The notes under the pieces: model-generated
What the model was told of the DNA's origin: nothing
The model's database searches: none
Seen by the model: the letters and a program-made list of their open reading frames with translations, nothing else
Shown: positions 12,134 to 23,340 of the stretch, in pieces
How the letters are laid out: the number at the start of each line of letters is the position of its first letter
Position numbering within the stretch: position 1 is the stretch's first letter
Position numbers and translations under genes: made by a program
NCBI GenBank assembly: GCA_036936605.1
Contig: JAUPFV010000001.1
Location: 164,510,643 to 164,574,642 of the forward strand
Reading direction: 5' to 3'
DNA: 64,000 nt
Source: Limnanthes douglasii subsp. nivea
Taxonomy: Eukaryota > Streptophyta > Magnoliopsida > Brassicales > Limnanthaceae

Positions 12134-13492
12134 TCATCTTCTTTTGACATATGCCCCTACCTTTCCCCTTTCAATCAAGTTCTGAACCTCTTGTTTCAAG
12201 GCTATACAATCATCGGTGGTATGGCCAGTATCATTGTGATACTGGCAGAAAGAGTTATTACGATGCTCTCTAGGAGATTGCAGTGTGGCCGGTCTTCTAT
12301 AGTGTACCTCTTCCTTTGTTTTATCATAAATCATGGCCACACTTTCTTTCAATTCTGCAAACCACTCTGGTTAAACCCAAGGCCCTTTCTTATTTCTGGA
12401 TTATTGAATCTGAGCAGGTGCAGCTGGCTGAGATTGAGCTTTAGCCCTGCTATGCCCCTGTCCGGTCTCCTTTGCTTTGTTCCCGGACTGATTCTGAATG
12501 GGGTTTGGTGCCACCGGGGTAGACCTCACCTGCCTGTGCACCCTAGTTTTCTTTGTTTCATCAACGTTAATCTGCTTTCCAACCTGATTCAACAACCCTC
12601 CCCAAGTCATGGTTTTCTTTCTGGTCACCGAATCAACCAAATTCCCAGGGTTTAAGCCCTGTCTCAAGGATGATATTGCTACTTGCTCGAAGCAATCAGC
12701 CAACCCATTTTTGGTGTTCACAAAACGACTTATGTATTCTTTCAATGATTCGTTCGGTTCCTGGGCACAATGGATTATTGTGTCCCCATTGTCCTTCAAC
12801 TCTTTACTCCCAACAAACTGCCTTCGAAAGGCCACCCAAAAGGTATCAAAATTCTTGATGCAGCCTTGTGGTAGGCTGTTATACCATTTTAGAGCACTCC
12901 CCGTAAAGGGCTGGGAGAATGCTCTACAAAGTAGCTTGTCATCATCATAAAAGTTCATCATAAAGTTTTTAAATTGCTCCAAATGGTTGTCCAGATCAGT
13001 ACTGCCATCGTACTTCTCCATTTTAGTGCTATCAAACCTCTTAGGGAGGTTTCCGGACAGAATTTTGGAAGATAATGGAGATTGTCTCCAATTTCGGCCA
13101 CGACTGAACACAGTATCTTCATTGGGAGTTGCAAAGATACCTGGTTCATCGTGGAAGGCAAAAGGATCCATCAACATCTTATCTACATGCCTCCGGCTGT
13201 GAGATGACCCTTTGCCAATATTCTTCTTCAACTTCCCATGTCTATCCCTCTTCCTTGAATATTTTTTGATCAACTTTTGCTTCTTTTTAGTTCGGCCCTC
13301 ATCGCTGCTAGAGGACAAGGATTCTTCAATTCCTTCCTCATCCGAGGAGTTATCAGAAGACTCTGAATCTGAGTCAGAACTCTCCATTGGCTTAGACCGG
13401 TGAGACTTTTTGGAGCTGGCATGAGTCTTTTTGGTACTCACATGGGTCTTTGAAGGCTCATGCTCTCTAGGGTTATCGGTGTGACATTCCAA
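12134..13492 (-). pseudogene. Ty3/gypsy gag, N-terminally truncated
   Basis: The protein opens with a Ser/Asp/Glu-rich and Lys-rich region. A gag core follows: YDGSTDLDNHLEQFKNFM, AFSQPFTGSALKWYNSLP, SLKEYISRFV, LRQGLNPGNL. A single C-x-H-type knuckle comes next (CQYHNDTGHTTDDC). Two in-frame TAA codons (12401-12403 and 12371-12373) interrupt it, both readable as Gln CAA changed to TAA. There is no ATG at 13492; the codon is TTG and the frame is open further right. The true N-terminus was therefore lost at the junction with the Mutator-like element. Confidence 0.85.
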
Positions 13493-13511
13493 CTGATTTG
13501 TGTTTGTGCAG

Positions 13512-16500
13512 AAAGTATGACAACAAAACCTAGCTACTACAGATCAGGGTTGGTGAGCCTTCTGAAGCTACTTAAAGATATGCGTATTACCATGGCCCAC
13601 ATTGAAGCTGCAAGAAACATACCCTTCTACACACTTCTGAAAAAGGCTTTCCAAATCCGTAATGAGGCAGAGCTGCCAAAGAAGAAATTCTACTCAATCA
13701 TTCAGTATATCATCGAGCAATTCTCTATGGATAGAGACGCCTTTAAGTTTGGCAACAAGTTTATAAAGATAACTAAAAACAATGTGAAGGTCATATTCGG
13801 GTTGAGGCATGGCACCGAGGAAATGCAGTTAACAAAGACCGAAGCTTTTCACAACAAATATGCACCCGACGAGGAGGACGGATCAAGGATGATGAAGAAA
13901 TATTTCATGGGTAAAACTGGCCGGAAAGTAGCAGCTAGTAATACCAAAACAATAACAAATGCCATTATAAAGGTACGTCTAAAATTGACTTCGTCTTTAT
14001 AAAACAAAATTCTGTACTTTTCTAACATAGCATGTTGTCATTGGTTTTATAGGAGGGTATAGTGAAGGCCATAAACGAAGGAGGGGAACATGAGTTGGAA
14101 GACGTTGCAAGGCTCTTGATATTGTTTTTGTGCTCCACCCTATTCTACTCCGTATCTGGAGATATCCTGGGTTGGAGCACGTTTTATTATGTTGAAGACC
14201 TCAGCAGAATAAACAATTATGACTGGTCTGGATCCATACTGTACAAGCTTTGATAGCCTATCAGGAGTTGCTTAGCAATAGAAAGACCTGATAAAGTCAT
14301 CGGCTGCGTCGCCCTTGTAATGGTAAGATTGATCTATTCAGTATAAAAATTAGTTATGTACAGAGCATCTTGTTGATAAAACTTGTCCCCATGCAGCCCT
14401 TCATCATGGAGCACACAACAGTCGGCCACGAGGTAGCGAAGCCAACCTCAATACCAAGGTTTTTCAAATGGTTGGGATTAGAGTGCCAAGCAGCAACCAT
14501 GACAGTGCTTCTTAGAACACCCTTGCTGGATAATGACCATGTATAAGCTTTATATAGGTATTGAACTGGGGGTGCAAACAGTTCGCAGCATATCATGCCT
14601 TTTGCTTAGAAAAATGCATCAATCATTTTGCAGCCTGATATGAATTTTACTTCGCAGCTTCTTTTTCCACACAGTTCACATCATATAGTTTTACACACAT
14701 TTCGCAGCTCTGCATGCGTTTTAACAAAGTGTTATAATAGAATAATGCATCAATCATTTTCGCAGCCTGACATAAATACTTAGTTCGCAGCATATGGTGT
14801 ACACATAGTTCGCAGCATATGTCCCATACACATTTCGCAACTCAGCATGCAAATTCTTTGCAACTCTAACATGATTAGAATCACACAATTCGCATCATAT
14901 AATGCGAACTGTTTCTAAAAAACAATTTGTTTGTCTACACCCTCATACTTTCAAAACAATTTATTTACTTACATGTGCCTCTGTTGGTAGGTTCTCGAAG
15001 GTCCATTACGTCTTACCGAGGCTGGAAGTGAAGCTTTCGGAGAACGAGAAGATAGTGAAGATGCAGAAACCGTTTCTACTTCACGGGAAGAAAGACCAAG
15101 GAAGAGGACGAAAAGCACAGCATGAAAACCAAGACAAAGGAGACGAGCATCACAGAAAGTAATGAATAAGGTGATGTCTCCCAGACCCGAACAACCAACA
15201 CCACCCGAGCCAACGATTCCACCACCAAGACTCCCCAAGCAAACTATTCCACCACCACCGAAAGGCAAATCCAGGCAGGAGCCCGACGACGACGACAAAA
15301 CCAGTATGAGTGAAACAATCGGTGATTATGTACTCAAACGCAGAGGTCTTAATCCCAATATTTCTGCAATTGTTGCTGAATCAAAACGTTTGAAGACATA
15401 CGCCGACAAGAACAAGTACAAGAGAAAGATAGAAAAACAGGCCAGAGAAGTAAGTATGACTTGAGCCTTAAATAATCGCTACAATCAACACTTAATATGT
15501 TTATAAAACGTTTGCTATCATTTTTCCAGCTGAAAGAATTGAAACACAAGATAGCGGAACTTGAAGCACAACAACTCCACAATGCTATCTCTGAGCCAAT
15601 TTGCCGGATTGAAAGCCCAATAGTTGAGCAGGTACCAGCATTCCCAGACAGAGAAGAATCCACTGATCAGCAAGCATCTGTGTCTAATGCTGATCAGCAC
15701 CATGCTGATGGAGTACTGCCAGAAGAAAGGGACGATGATGCCAACCATTCACCCATACCGGTACAATCTGCAGAGATGGACATCATGGAGACACAGACAG
15801 AGAAAGAAAGACACGAGTCTCCTCTGAATGACCAAAAGGAGATAGACGATGTAAGTGGGTGATATGATGATATCAAACAAATATCAGGGCTCTTGTGTAG
15901 TCCTGTCCAAACGTTTCGCATCTTATGTTGCGAATTGTGTATTCAACTAGTGGATTGGTTATTACTCAATTCACATGTTGAGCTGCGAATTGTTTGAGGT
16001 GGACAAAACAAATATTAGGTCAGCATGCGAATCGTTCGCAACAATGATTATAGTATGCTTAACCCTTCCACCCTTTGTTTTTTTGGAATTTTGTATGAAA
16101 CAGGAGACCGAAAGACAACAACAACAACAGCACAAACAGCAACAACAGGAACAAGTTCAACACCACCAACAACAAGAACAACAACAACAACAACAACAGT
16201 AACAAGAAGAACAACAACAAGAAGAACAACAACAAGAACAAGAACAACAACACCAACAACAACAACAACAAGAACAACAACAACAGCAACAACAACAACA
16301 CCACCAGCAACAACACCAGCAGCCACAAGTTCAACACGAAGACCGGCAACAAGAACAACAACAAGAGCAACAAGGACAACAAGAACAACAATAGCAACAA
16401 CAGATAGCCTTGGCAAAGAGAGAAAGGCTAACGTAAGAGATATCACCTCAAGAGTCAGAACCTGTCCATCCCGGTGAGAAGACGGAACTACTCAGCCAGG

Positions 16501-18473
16501 AAGGACCATCATTAGAAGACAACACTACTTCTTCAGTGGAACCTCAAAGACCAACGGTGCTGTCAACAAAGTCATAATTGCTAAGCCAACGTGAAACTGT
16601 AGCCCCGGTAACAAATCAACTGCAAGCTCTAGAGTCCCACGATAACACAGTAGGTTTACCCGATGCTTTTGTTGATGGTATTTACACTCAAGTTTCACAG
16701 ACATTTTTAAATGAAATTGATAATGTATATTATGATTCTATAATACAACGGTCCTTGGAGAACATGTCGGAGGATGACATTAATGATTTCTGCCGACACG
16801 ATCCAGATCCTATGCCGAACAAGTCAACAGCATTGGTTGTCGTTGACCGTGCGGTAAGGGCTACTTATAATGATTTCACATCATAACATGAGATTTGTGT
16901 TAGCAAACTGATTGGGGCATTAAAAACGAATATCAGGGTATCATGCGAACTGTTCAGTGGAACCTCGAACGGTTTGCATCTTACCCTGATAGATACTATG
17001 AAATTTATTCATCTGGAACCAAACAGTTCGCATGTTAGCATGCGAACTGTTTGGGGTCGTTGCAATTAAAATAACTGACACCCTTCTACTTTTGATTTTT
17101 GTTATTTACTAAGCTCGAGCCCAGTAAAGAGATAGAGGAGCCAATTTTTACTCTACTGACACCAACACAGCCTCAAGTGGCAGAGGAAGAGGAAGAGTTC
17201 ATTATAACAGTATGGGAACCGCCAAAAGTAGAATACAACGACTGGCCAAAGAAAACAAAAGTAACTGACCGTATCGATGTGACAGAATACCACAAAATAC
17301 AGTTAGTTAAAGCCTACGAGAGCGACACCCCCGATCCAGTGGTATGGCAGTTACCAGAGTCCAAGTTTACATACGGAAGCAGAGTGCAAGCGAGTGATGC
17401 AATGGCACTACCTTTAGAACTGGAGCTGGACGTAAATGTATCCAATTGTCAACCAATTCTATTTTTAATGTTTCAAATATGTCTTGTATATTTAACATAA
17501 ATCTACAACTCCTTTCTTAGGTTATCGATGCTTGGATTGGAAAGATGCTTGAAGAAGCAGACTTCAAAGTTCCATGCAGTAAAGCTAAAGGACAGCATCA
17601 TGACACCGTACTGATTTCGGGTATGACTGCGGTAAGTTTAGCTCAGGTAAATTGAGCAAAGTTTTCAGAAAATGTTCTCATTTTAATATACTCTTGCTTG
17701 GATGCAGCATCAAATGAAAGCAGGCTGGGAAGTAGAAAATTTGGTGGACGCAGCTTTTAGAAAGGGGCGCAAAGATGCCAACATCATCATGGTTCCAGTA
17801 TGCACCGAGACAAAGGACCAGATAAACCACTGGACGTTGCTCGTCATTGACGTCGACGGCAGGTCAATTTCAAACTATAATCCGCTTCTGCCTAAGCTGA
17901 AAGCCATAGACTACACCACAAGGACACCTACACAACTAGTAAATATTCCAAACTATACACTTAAATTTAGACACATTTTAAGTATGCATGCTGCGAACTG
18001 TGATCGGGATATGCTGCGAACTGTGAGTAAATCAATTACTTTTCGCAGCCTATGCATAACACATTTCGCAGCATATGATGCGAATCTTTTTGAACGGGAA
18101 ATTTCAACAAAAAATGGATTGTATATCAAATAATTCGCACCTTATGCTGCGAATCGTGTGACATGCCCATGTTAGATTTGTTGTCATACAATTCGCAGCC
18201 TAAGGTGCGAATTGTATGGCACCAACTGTTGTAGTTTTTGTGCTTATTCCTAACACTAATTATTATACACAGATCAAATATTTGTTGGAGAGAGGATTCC
18301 TACCTAAAAATAAGACAAAGTGGAAGGTGAAAGTTGAAAGAGGTATCCCACAACAAAAACAAGGCACCCTAGACTGTGGTATCTTTGTCTACAAATATGC
18401 AAGAGATATTATCCAGCATGGATTCGTGCAGAAAGAATACAATGCAGATATGGTCACTGCCTTCAGAGCATAA
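13512..18473 (+). pseudogene. Ulp1-like (SUMO protease family, C48) gene captured by a MULE
   Basis: Inferred exons: 13512-13972, 14051-about 14320, about 14395-14550, about 14992-15449, 15530-15850, 16105-16853, 17114-17431, 17521-17631, 17708-17938 and 18273-18473, all with GT/AG borders where legible. The order is an N-terminal transposon-type domain, a proline-rich linker, a coiled coil (LKELKHKIAELEAQQ), a Gln-rich tract, then the C-terminal cysteine protease. The protease has His in INHWTLLVIDVDG, Gln in QQKQGTLDCG and Cys in LDCGIFVYKYARDI. The position where family members have YDSL reads YNPL, so the triad Asp is probably Asn. In-frame stops occur at 14252-14257 and 16200, 16392, 16434 and 16575. 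It is not expected to yield full-length protein. The first exon lies beyond the broken left edge. Confidence 0.82.
16113..16412 (+). repeat. (CAA)n trinucleotide tract coding for poly-Gln
   Basis: About 300 bp of CAA with interspersed GAA, CAC and CAG codons, inside the sixth Ulp1 exon. In the exon frame it encodes a Gln/Glu/His-rich stretch with two stops (TAA 16200, TAG 16392), each one C-to-T change from Gln. The other frames give poly-Thr, poly-Asn, poly-Val and poly-Leu shadows that are not genes. Confidence 0.9.
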
Positions 18474-19515
18474 ATGTTTTATTACTTTTTAAATGACAAA
18501 GACCGCATCGCATATGGCTGATTCGATTTAAAACACTATGTTTTTGCTTGTAAATACATCGGTTGTAATTTTTAGTTTGTTGTGCATACATAAACAAATT
18601 ACATTTTCAAAAATGTGAATATTCCTTAGCTTATAGTTCGACTCATAACCTGATCTATAAGGGTTGATTAATATTCGAATAATTCCAACCAAATAATTCG
18701 CAGCAAATCCTTGGTATGTATGAACAGTTTGCAGCCTAACCTGATAGATGCTTATTTATCAGTAAATAATTCGCAGCCTAACTTATCAGCAAATAGTTTG
18801 CATCCTAACCTGATAGATGCGTACTTATCACTACACAACAGTTCGCAGCCTGGTATACCACCTTAAAACATTTCGCAGCCTGGTGCAGAATACAAAATTC
18901 AAAATATAAAGTTCAAGGATACGAACAGGCTGTGGCTTATGCCTTGGTAAACATTTTCTCCATTGAGCACACAAAAACAATCTAATCAAGTACATAACCC
19001 ATTAAATGTTGATTGGACATGGAGGCTATGTAATGATTACCTCCTTTCCCTATAAATACCTCTAGTAACAAGAGGCTAATTTTACAACAAACTCTATATT
19101 TTTTTAAAAATACCTCTTGTTCTTTTCGAATTCAAACAGTCATATCTATTTCCACCACCACAACCACCACCTCATACTCAAACTCTGGTTCACTTGGTTC
19201 TCTGGGTGACTCCTGGTCATCCTTAACCGTTAACGGGAGTGATGAGTTGATCATGCTCGCATCGTGGTGAAATTTCACACAAAATCACATGGAATCCTGA
19301 TAGATGTTTGCAACAATATACCAACATATTATACACAATTCGCAAAACAGGATGCGAAATGCTTACAGCCCAAAACACTTAACATTTCGTAACTCTAATA
19401 ATAACATTACAAAACACAGGAATGTAAAAATATTTAGTTTGCTGTACAGAACAATAACAGCACTACAAATAAATATGATCTGGCCAACCAGAATTGTCCA
19501 CAACACGGATTGTCC
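18474..19515. other. Spacer between convergent Ulp1 and MURA genes
   Basis: No gene was recognised. It holds several half copies of the dyad (TTCGCAGCC near 18695, 18772, 18843 and 18874) and one full copy at 19339. A TATA-like CTATAAATA near 19050 on plus is followed by a CT/CCA-rich leader-like stretch. Minus 19254-19120 contains a 44-codon acidic ORF of unknown meaning. Confidence 0.5.
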
Positions 19516-21594
19516 TTAAACTGGAACATCACAAGTCCTCCGGTTATGGCCTGATTTCGAACATCGGCCACACCTCAACTGCTTGGTTGAGATTTCTCTT
19601 CTAGAAGGGATTCGCTTTTTCTTAGGCCTTCCGGAGCGTCTCTTAACGTTCGGAGGAAGAACTTCAACAAAAGAAGGATCGTTAGCGCTGGACCCTTCGC
19701 CGAAATCAGTTATAGCTGGTATGTTGAAAGAGTAACTTTCCCTGTAATTCTTAACCGTAAAGAAGGGTTCTATTACAGTCAATGGATCTTGGTCGGTGTA
19801 TTGTAATGCCGCTAAAGCATAAGGACATGGAAAACACTCTAATTGCCATGATCCGCATGAACACTTGAAATCCAACAGATTAACAACAGCCACATGATTC
19901 GAAAAGACTTCGAACATGGCGGTAGAGGACTTACGTACTACCCAAGTTCGGCACATGTCAACATTCTTCTTTAGTTTCTTCTCGTACTCGGGAACCAAAT
20001 TAGTACTCAAGCCGAGACCTTCTTCATATCTCCGTGAAACTTGAGTCATAAGCAAGACTCTAATCCAATCAATAAACTCAACAATAGGTAGGCCGCAATA
20101 TTTTTTAATCTGATTGTTAAACGATTCAGCTGCAGTAGAAGCCATAGAGCCGTATCGCTTCCCTTTTACGTAAGCCTGCGCATACTTTTCAGGGGGTAAA
20201 TTTGCAAGAAAATCACTCATTCTGTCACCACATTCACATAGAAAAATCATTAGTATATCTTTAAAAAGCTCTCGACTGGGAGCATAAACAAGACGATGGA
20301 AGAAACTCAACATCCTTTTTTTTATAGTCTCTGTTAGTATGTTCCAGTTTGGCTTTCAAATTCTGTATGAGATGGAAATAACAGTACGCATGATAGCAGT
20401 TTGGATACAAGACGGAAACAACATTAACGATACCAGAATGACAGTCTGAAATAAATGTGATCTGGCGATCCACCAAATGTGGTTTCAAACACCCCAAAAA
20501 CCACATCCAATTGTCACAATCTTCAATGTTAACTACACCAATAGCAACAGGGAATAGTCCTGGAAAAAGGCAGATCAAATGAACACTACAACAGTACCCA
20601 AAGTGTTAAAAATTGTAAACAATTCGCATGCTGTCCTGGAACAACAATTCGCATCTTGTCATGCGAATTATGTGGGACATTTTAATTGCTCATACATGGA
20701 ATTCGCAGCTTGGCATGCGAATTTTTTGTGATAACTTCAAATAATACCTAATTCAAGGTGCGATGTAAGTACAGTTTCAGATAATACCTAGTTCGCAGCA
20801 CAATATGCGAAATGTTAAGATCACAACACTGCTTAATTCGCAGCCTTGGATGCGAATTGCATCAGAATTTTTACACAAAAACATCATTCAGATTAACTAG
20901 ATAAATATAACTAACCGTTCTTTCCGTCCTTTGCTACAGCAGTGAGCAAGGTACCCTTGTACTTGCCATATAAGTGGGTTCTATCGACAAACAACATTGG
21001 ACGGCATGAATGAAAACCCCGAATGGACGAACCGAATGCTACAAAACAGCGCTTGAATCGGTTTCCAGCTGACAACTCCAACTGGCAATCTGAAGTAATA
21101 TCCCGGCTCTTCAAGCGTTTGAAGTATCCACTTAGTAAACTAAAATAACTTGAACTATTACCGAAAACTCCCCTCCTAGCCTTCTCTAAAGCATTCCATG
21201 ACAAACGATAAGAGATGTCAAGACCGTAATCTTGTTTGACAGTCGATTGTATGGTTTTGGCTGTCAACGAATGACAGGTCCGTAGAGAATCCTGAATTTC
21301 CTCTGCAATCAAATCTGATGTCAAATGCCTGTGCCGCTTATGCTTATGCTTCTGGGAGAAAACAGGACTGCAAGTATGGTGCGGGACATACTTCTTGATC
21401 GTCATCAAGCTGGTGCTTGAGTCAATAGATGCATAAAGCCTCCATTTACACCCGCTTGTGAACTTATTTTCACAATAAGCAGTGATCTTATTTGCTGTGC
21501 TGTGCAGGTATTTGAAAGAAAAACCATGCTCTAACACAAACTTGCACAAAGATAACCTCAGACCGGCATCACCTTCTTCAAAAGCTTGACCCAC
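19516..21594 (-). pseudogene. MURA-type MULE transposase
   Basis: Exon 21594(or higher)-20916 and exon 20559-19516 join across a GTTAGT...CCAG intron (20560-20915) to restore a smooth DGKN-GLFPVAIGVV. An acceptor-like TTACAG just upstream of 21594 suggests a further 5' exon. The N-terminal half holds a MuDR-type domain (CENKFTSGCKWRLYA, HTC). The DDE core shows Asp in LFVDRTHLYGKYKG, Asp in TFISDCHSG and Glu in STAAESFNN. It ends with a SWIM-like CSC...CPY and a CCHC knuckle (CGRCSKSGHNRRTC). An eight-A run near 20313 shifts the frame after DYKKK. The SWIM histidine is Tyr (19819-19821). Apart from these points the protein looks recent. Confidence 0.88.
20560..20915 (-). other. MURA intron packed with dyads
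   Basis: The intron of about 356 bp contains four exact 20-bp dyads within 209 bp (20648-20856) plus a half site at 20619. This is the densest cluster in the window. Splice sites read GTTAGT at the donor and TTTTTCCAG at the acceptor on minus. Confidence 0.75.
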
Positions 21595-22309
21595 TCCTGT
21601 AATAGCATCAACCCAACCAGCAGTAGCATCTACTCTATCGTTTCACGTAGTTCGCATCCTAACATGCGAAACGTATGTAAACTTTGAACTTCGTTCATGT
21701 GATTCGCATGTCACCATGCGAATTGATCATACAATTAGCATCTTTCTCATCGAATACACCAAACAATTCGCATCTTTAGTGTAAGGCCTGGACAACTAAA
21801 ACTCGTAATCTACACATGAAATAAAAAACTAAAGCACTACAAAATTAGTATATAACATCAGAAAACAAGGACATAAGTATATAACGAACAATATTAAACA
21901 AACAATAACAGATCACTATAATAAAAAAAACAGAGAAAAGCTCGAAATCAGGCAATGACGTCTAAAAACAGTAGAATAGAACCTATTCCAACAGAGAAAA
22001 CCAATAAATAACTTCGAAATCGGTAGGTAATTACCTGAAAAGCAAGCAACACGATTACTTGTAAGCCAACAGATTCCAAAAAACCACGATCAACTCCTGT
22101 ACGTAGAAAACAGTGGTTAGACAAGACTAACACCACAACCTACATAAATAAACAAACCTTCAGCAGCTTCCGATCACCGGAAAATGTGATTTCAACCGGT
22201 CTTCGTGGTGGTTCGTAGGGTTAGGTGGTTAGAGCGGCTAACAAATTCAAACCTTCAAAAAGCTAGAAAAAATAGTGGGTTAAGGGGAGTTAGGGTATTA
22301 AAATAATAT

Positions 22310-22430
22310 TAGGTTGTAAGTGACAATAAGATAGTTGAATTGGGTATTAAGTAACAATTGATCAAACCTTGGGTTATAAGTGACAATTAAATAGTTGGGT
22401 GAGTACTTTATATGCAATTTTCCTAAAAAA
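22310..22430. repeat. Candidate right end of the MULE with short repeats
   Basis: Three related units, TAGGTTGTAAGTGACAATAA, GGGTATTAAGTAACAATT and GGGTTATAAGTGACAATTAA, occur in series, followed by TACTTTATATGCAATTTTCC. Such repeats near the edge of the element suggest a terminal region. The opposite end is missing, so this cannot be confirmed. Confidence 0.35.
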
Positions 22431-23340
22431 CCGTTTAGCCATTCCGTTTAACAAAACCATTTTTCTAACAACATTGTAATTTTTCGTATATAGTTCACTT
22501 TAAATGTGTTCTTCTATATAATTTTTAGCAATTTTTTAATTTTTCTCATAAAATAATACAAATATAACTTTTACTTGTCCCCACTATGCGGAACTCAATA
22601 TATAATTATGGTTCAATTATTTAAATGGCAATTTTTATAATCATTAGAAGTAAGTTTAAACCACCAACCTTCTTGCATCGAATTCGAAAGTGAAAAGATA
22701 AATTAGATATAAAAGTTTAATTTCAAATTTAAAAAGCCAAATAATTTTCTCAAATATTTTGTGTAAAAGGAAAATAATAATAATAATCCCAACCTGTTAT
22801 ATTTGGAGACAAATATTAGACGGTTGTAATATTAGAAAACATGACGTAATTTATTTTTCTTTCTTATTATAGTGTAGGCTAATTGGTAGAATATTTATTT
22901 AATTGAAAAATAATGTTAGTGTGATTGTGGATTTAACGTAAGACAGCCGTATAGAACTCAAACAATTTATTTTAAATTTGGTTTCAAATTTATTTAGTAA
23001 ATTAGAAAATGTAATATTTAATATAAAAGAGTATCGTGGAACTGAGATTGTTAATTTTGACACGGATTCAACAATACCGAATCCATGCCCACTTGAACAT
23101 GTAAAAATATATAGCAAGAATCAACGATTGGGCAGATTCCTTTATTCATCTTTAGAAAAGCATCACGGCTATATTTCATTCTATATTATTACGAGAGAGA
23201 AACTCAAATATACAGAATTTTTATAAGCAAGCAACTATTAAAAATCCGACGAATATACTGATAATATTATATTATTTTTATTTCTTTAAATTATTACTTT
23301 TCTCTATTATTAAATTATTTTTTTAATCTTTTAAATTATT
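22431..23340. other. AT-rich intergenic stretch upstream of the SAC gene
   Basis: No recognisable gene. An 82-codon ORF at 22978-23226 on plus has no identifiable motif and sits in AT-rich DNA, so I do not call it. The stretch probably includes distal promoter sequence of the SAC gene. Confidence 0.5.

Larger units (their letters stand above)
3759..13492 (-). mobile_element. Ty3/gypsy (Tat-lineage-like) LTR retrotransposon, 5'-truncated
   Basis: Read on the minus strand, the order is gag, protease, reverse transcriptase, RNase H, integrase (Ty3/gypsy order), then a region with an antisense gene, then a 3' LTR. An extra, oppositely oriented gene between integrase and the 3' LTR is a known trait of some Tat-lineage elements. 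The element ends abruptly inside or just before gag at about 13492. No 5' LTR or primer binding site follows. Every pol segment carries at least one in-frame stop, so the element cannot be autonomous as it stands. A second copy of its 3' LTR and antisense gene lies at 61026-64000 in the same orientation. Confidence 0.88.
14578..21785. repeat. Dispersed 20-bp dyad family TTCGCA-N8-TGCGAA (13 exact copies)
   Basis: Exact copies with both 6-bp arms and an 8-bp spacer lie at 14889-14908, 15915-15934, 17027-17046, 18065-18084, 18134-18153, 18192-18211, 19339-19358, 20648-20667, 20702-20721, 20792-20811, 20837-20856, 21651-21670 and 21703-21722. A one-mismatch copy is at 15970-15989. Many half sites (TTCGCAGC) occur near 14578-14830, 18690-18870 and 21765. 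The spacers differ but favour a K-C-Y-T start and an A end. Every exact copy is in an intron, flank or intergenic spacer of the Ulp1 and MURA genes, none in a coding exon. Function unknown. Confidence 0.9.
13512..22430. mobile_element. Mutator-like element with captured Ulp1 gene, left end missing
   Basis: A plus-strand Ulp1-type protease gene and a minus-strand MURA transposase gene converge on a spacer at 18474-19515. MULEs carrying a Ulp1 gene are a known plant class (KI/Kaonashi-type). A 20-bp dyad recurs in introns and spacers across the whole unit. On the right, 22310-22425 holds repeated GTAAGTGACAAT-type units and is a candidate terminus. The left terminus is absent because the first recognisable base is the splice acceptor of an internal Ulp1 exon. 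No clean terminal inverted repeat or target duplication could be paired. Confidence 0.75.

Noticed and set aside
16048..16477. Long poly-Val, poly-Leu and poly-Thr ORFs on both strands
   Set aside because: They are other-frame readings of the CAA tract; only the Gln frame fits the exon.
14578..21785. Regular palindromes as a CRISPR array
   Set aside because: Spacing between copies is irregular (tens to thousands of bases), no conserved spacer length, and the genome is a plant.
22978..23226. 82-codon ORF upstream of the SAC gene
   Set aside because: No motif, AT-rich context and no supporting neighbours.
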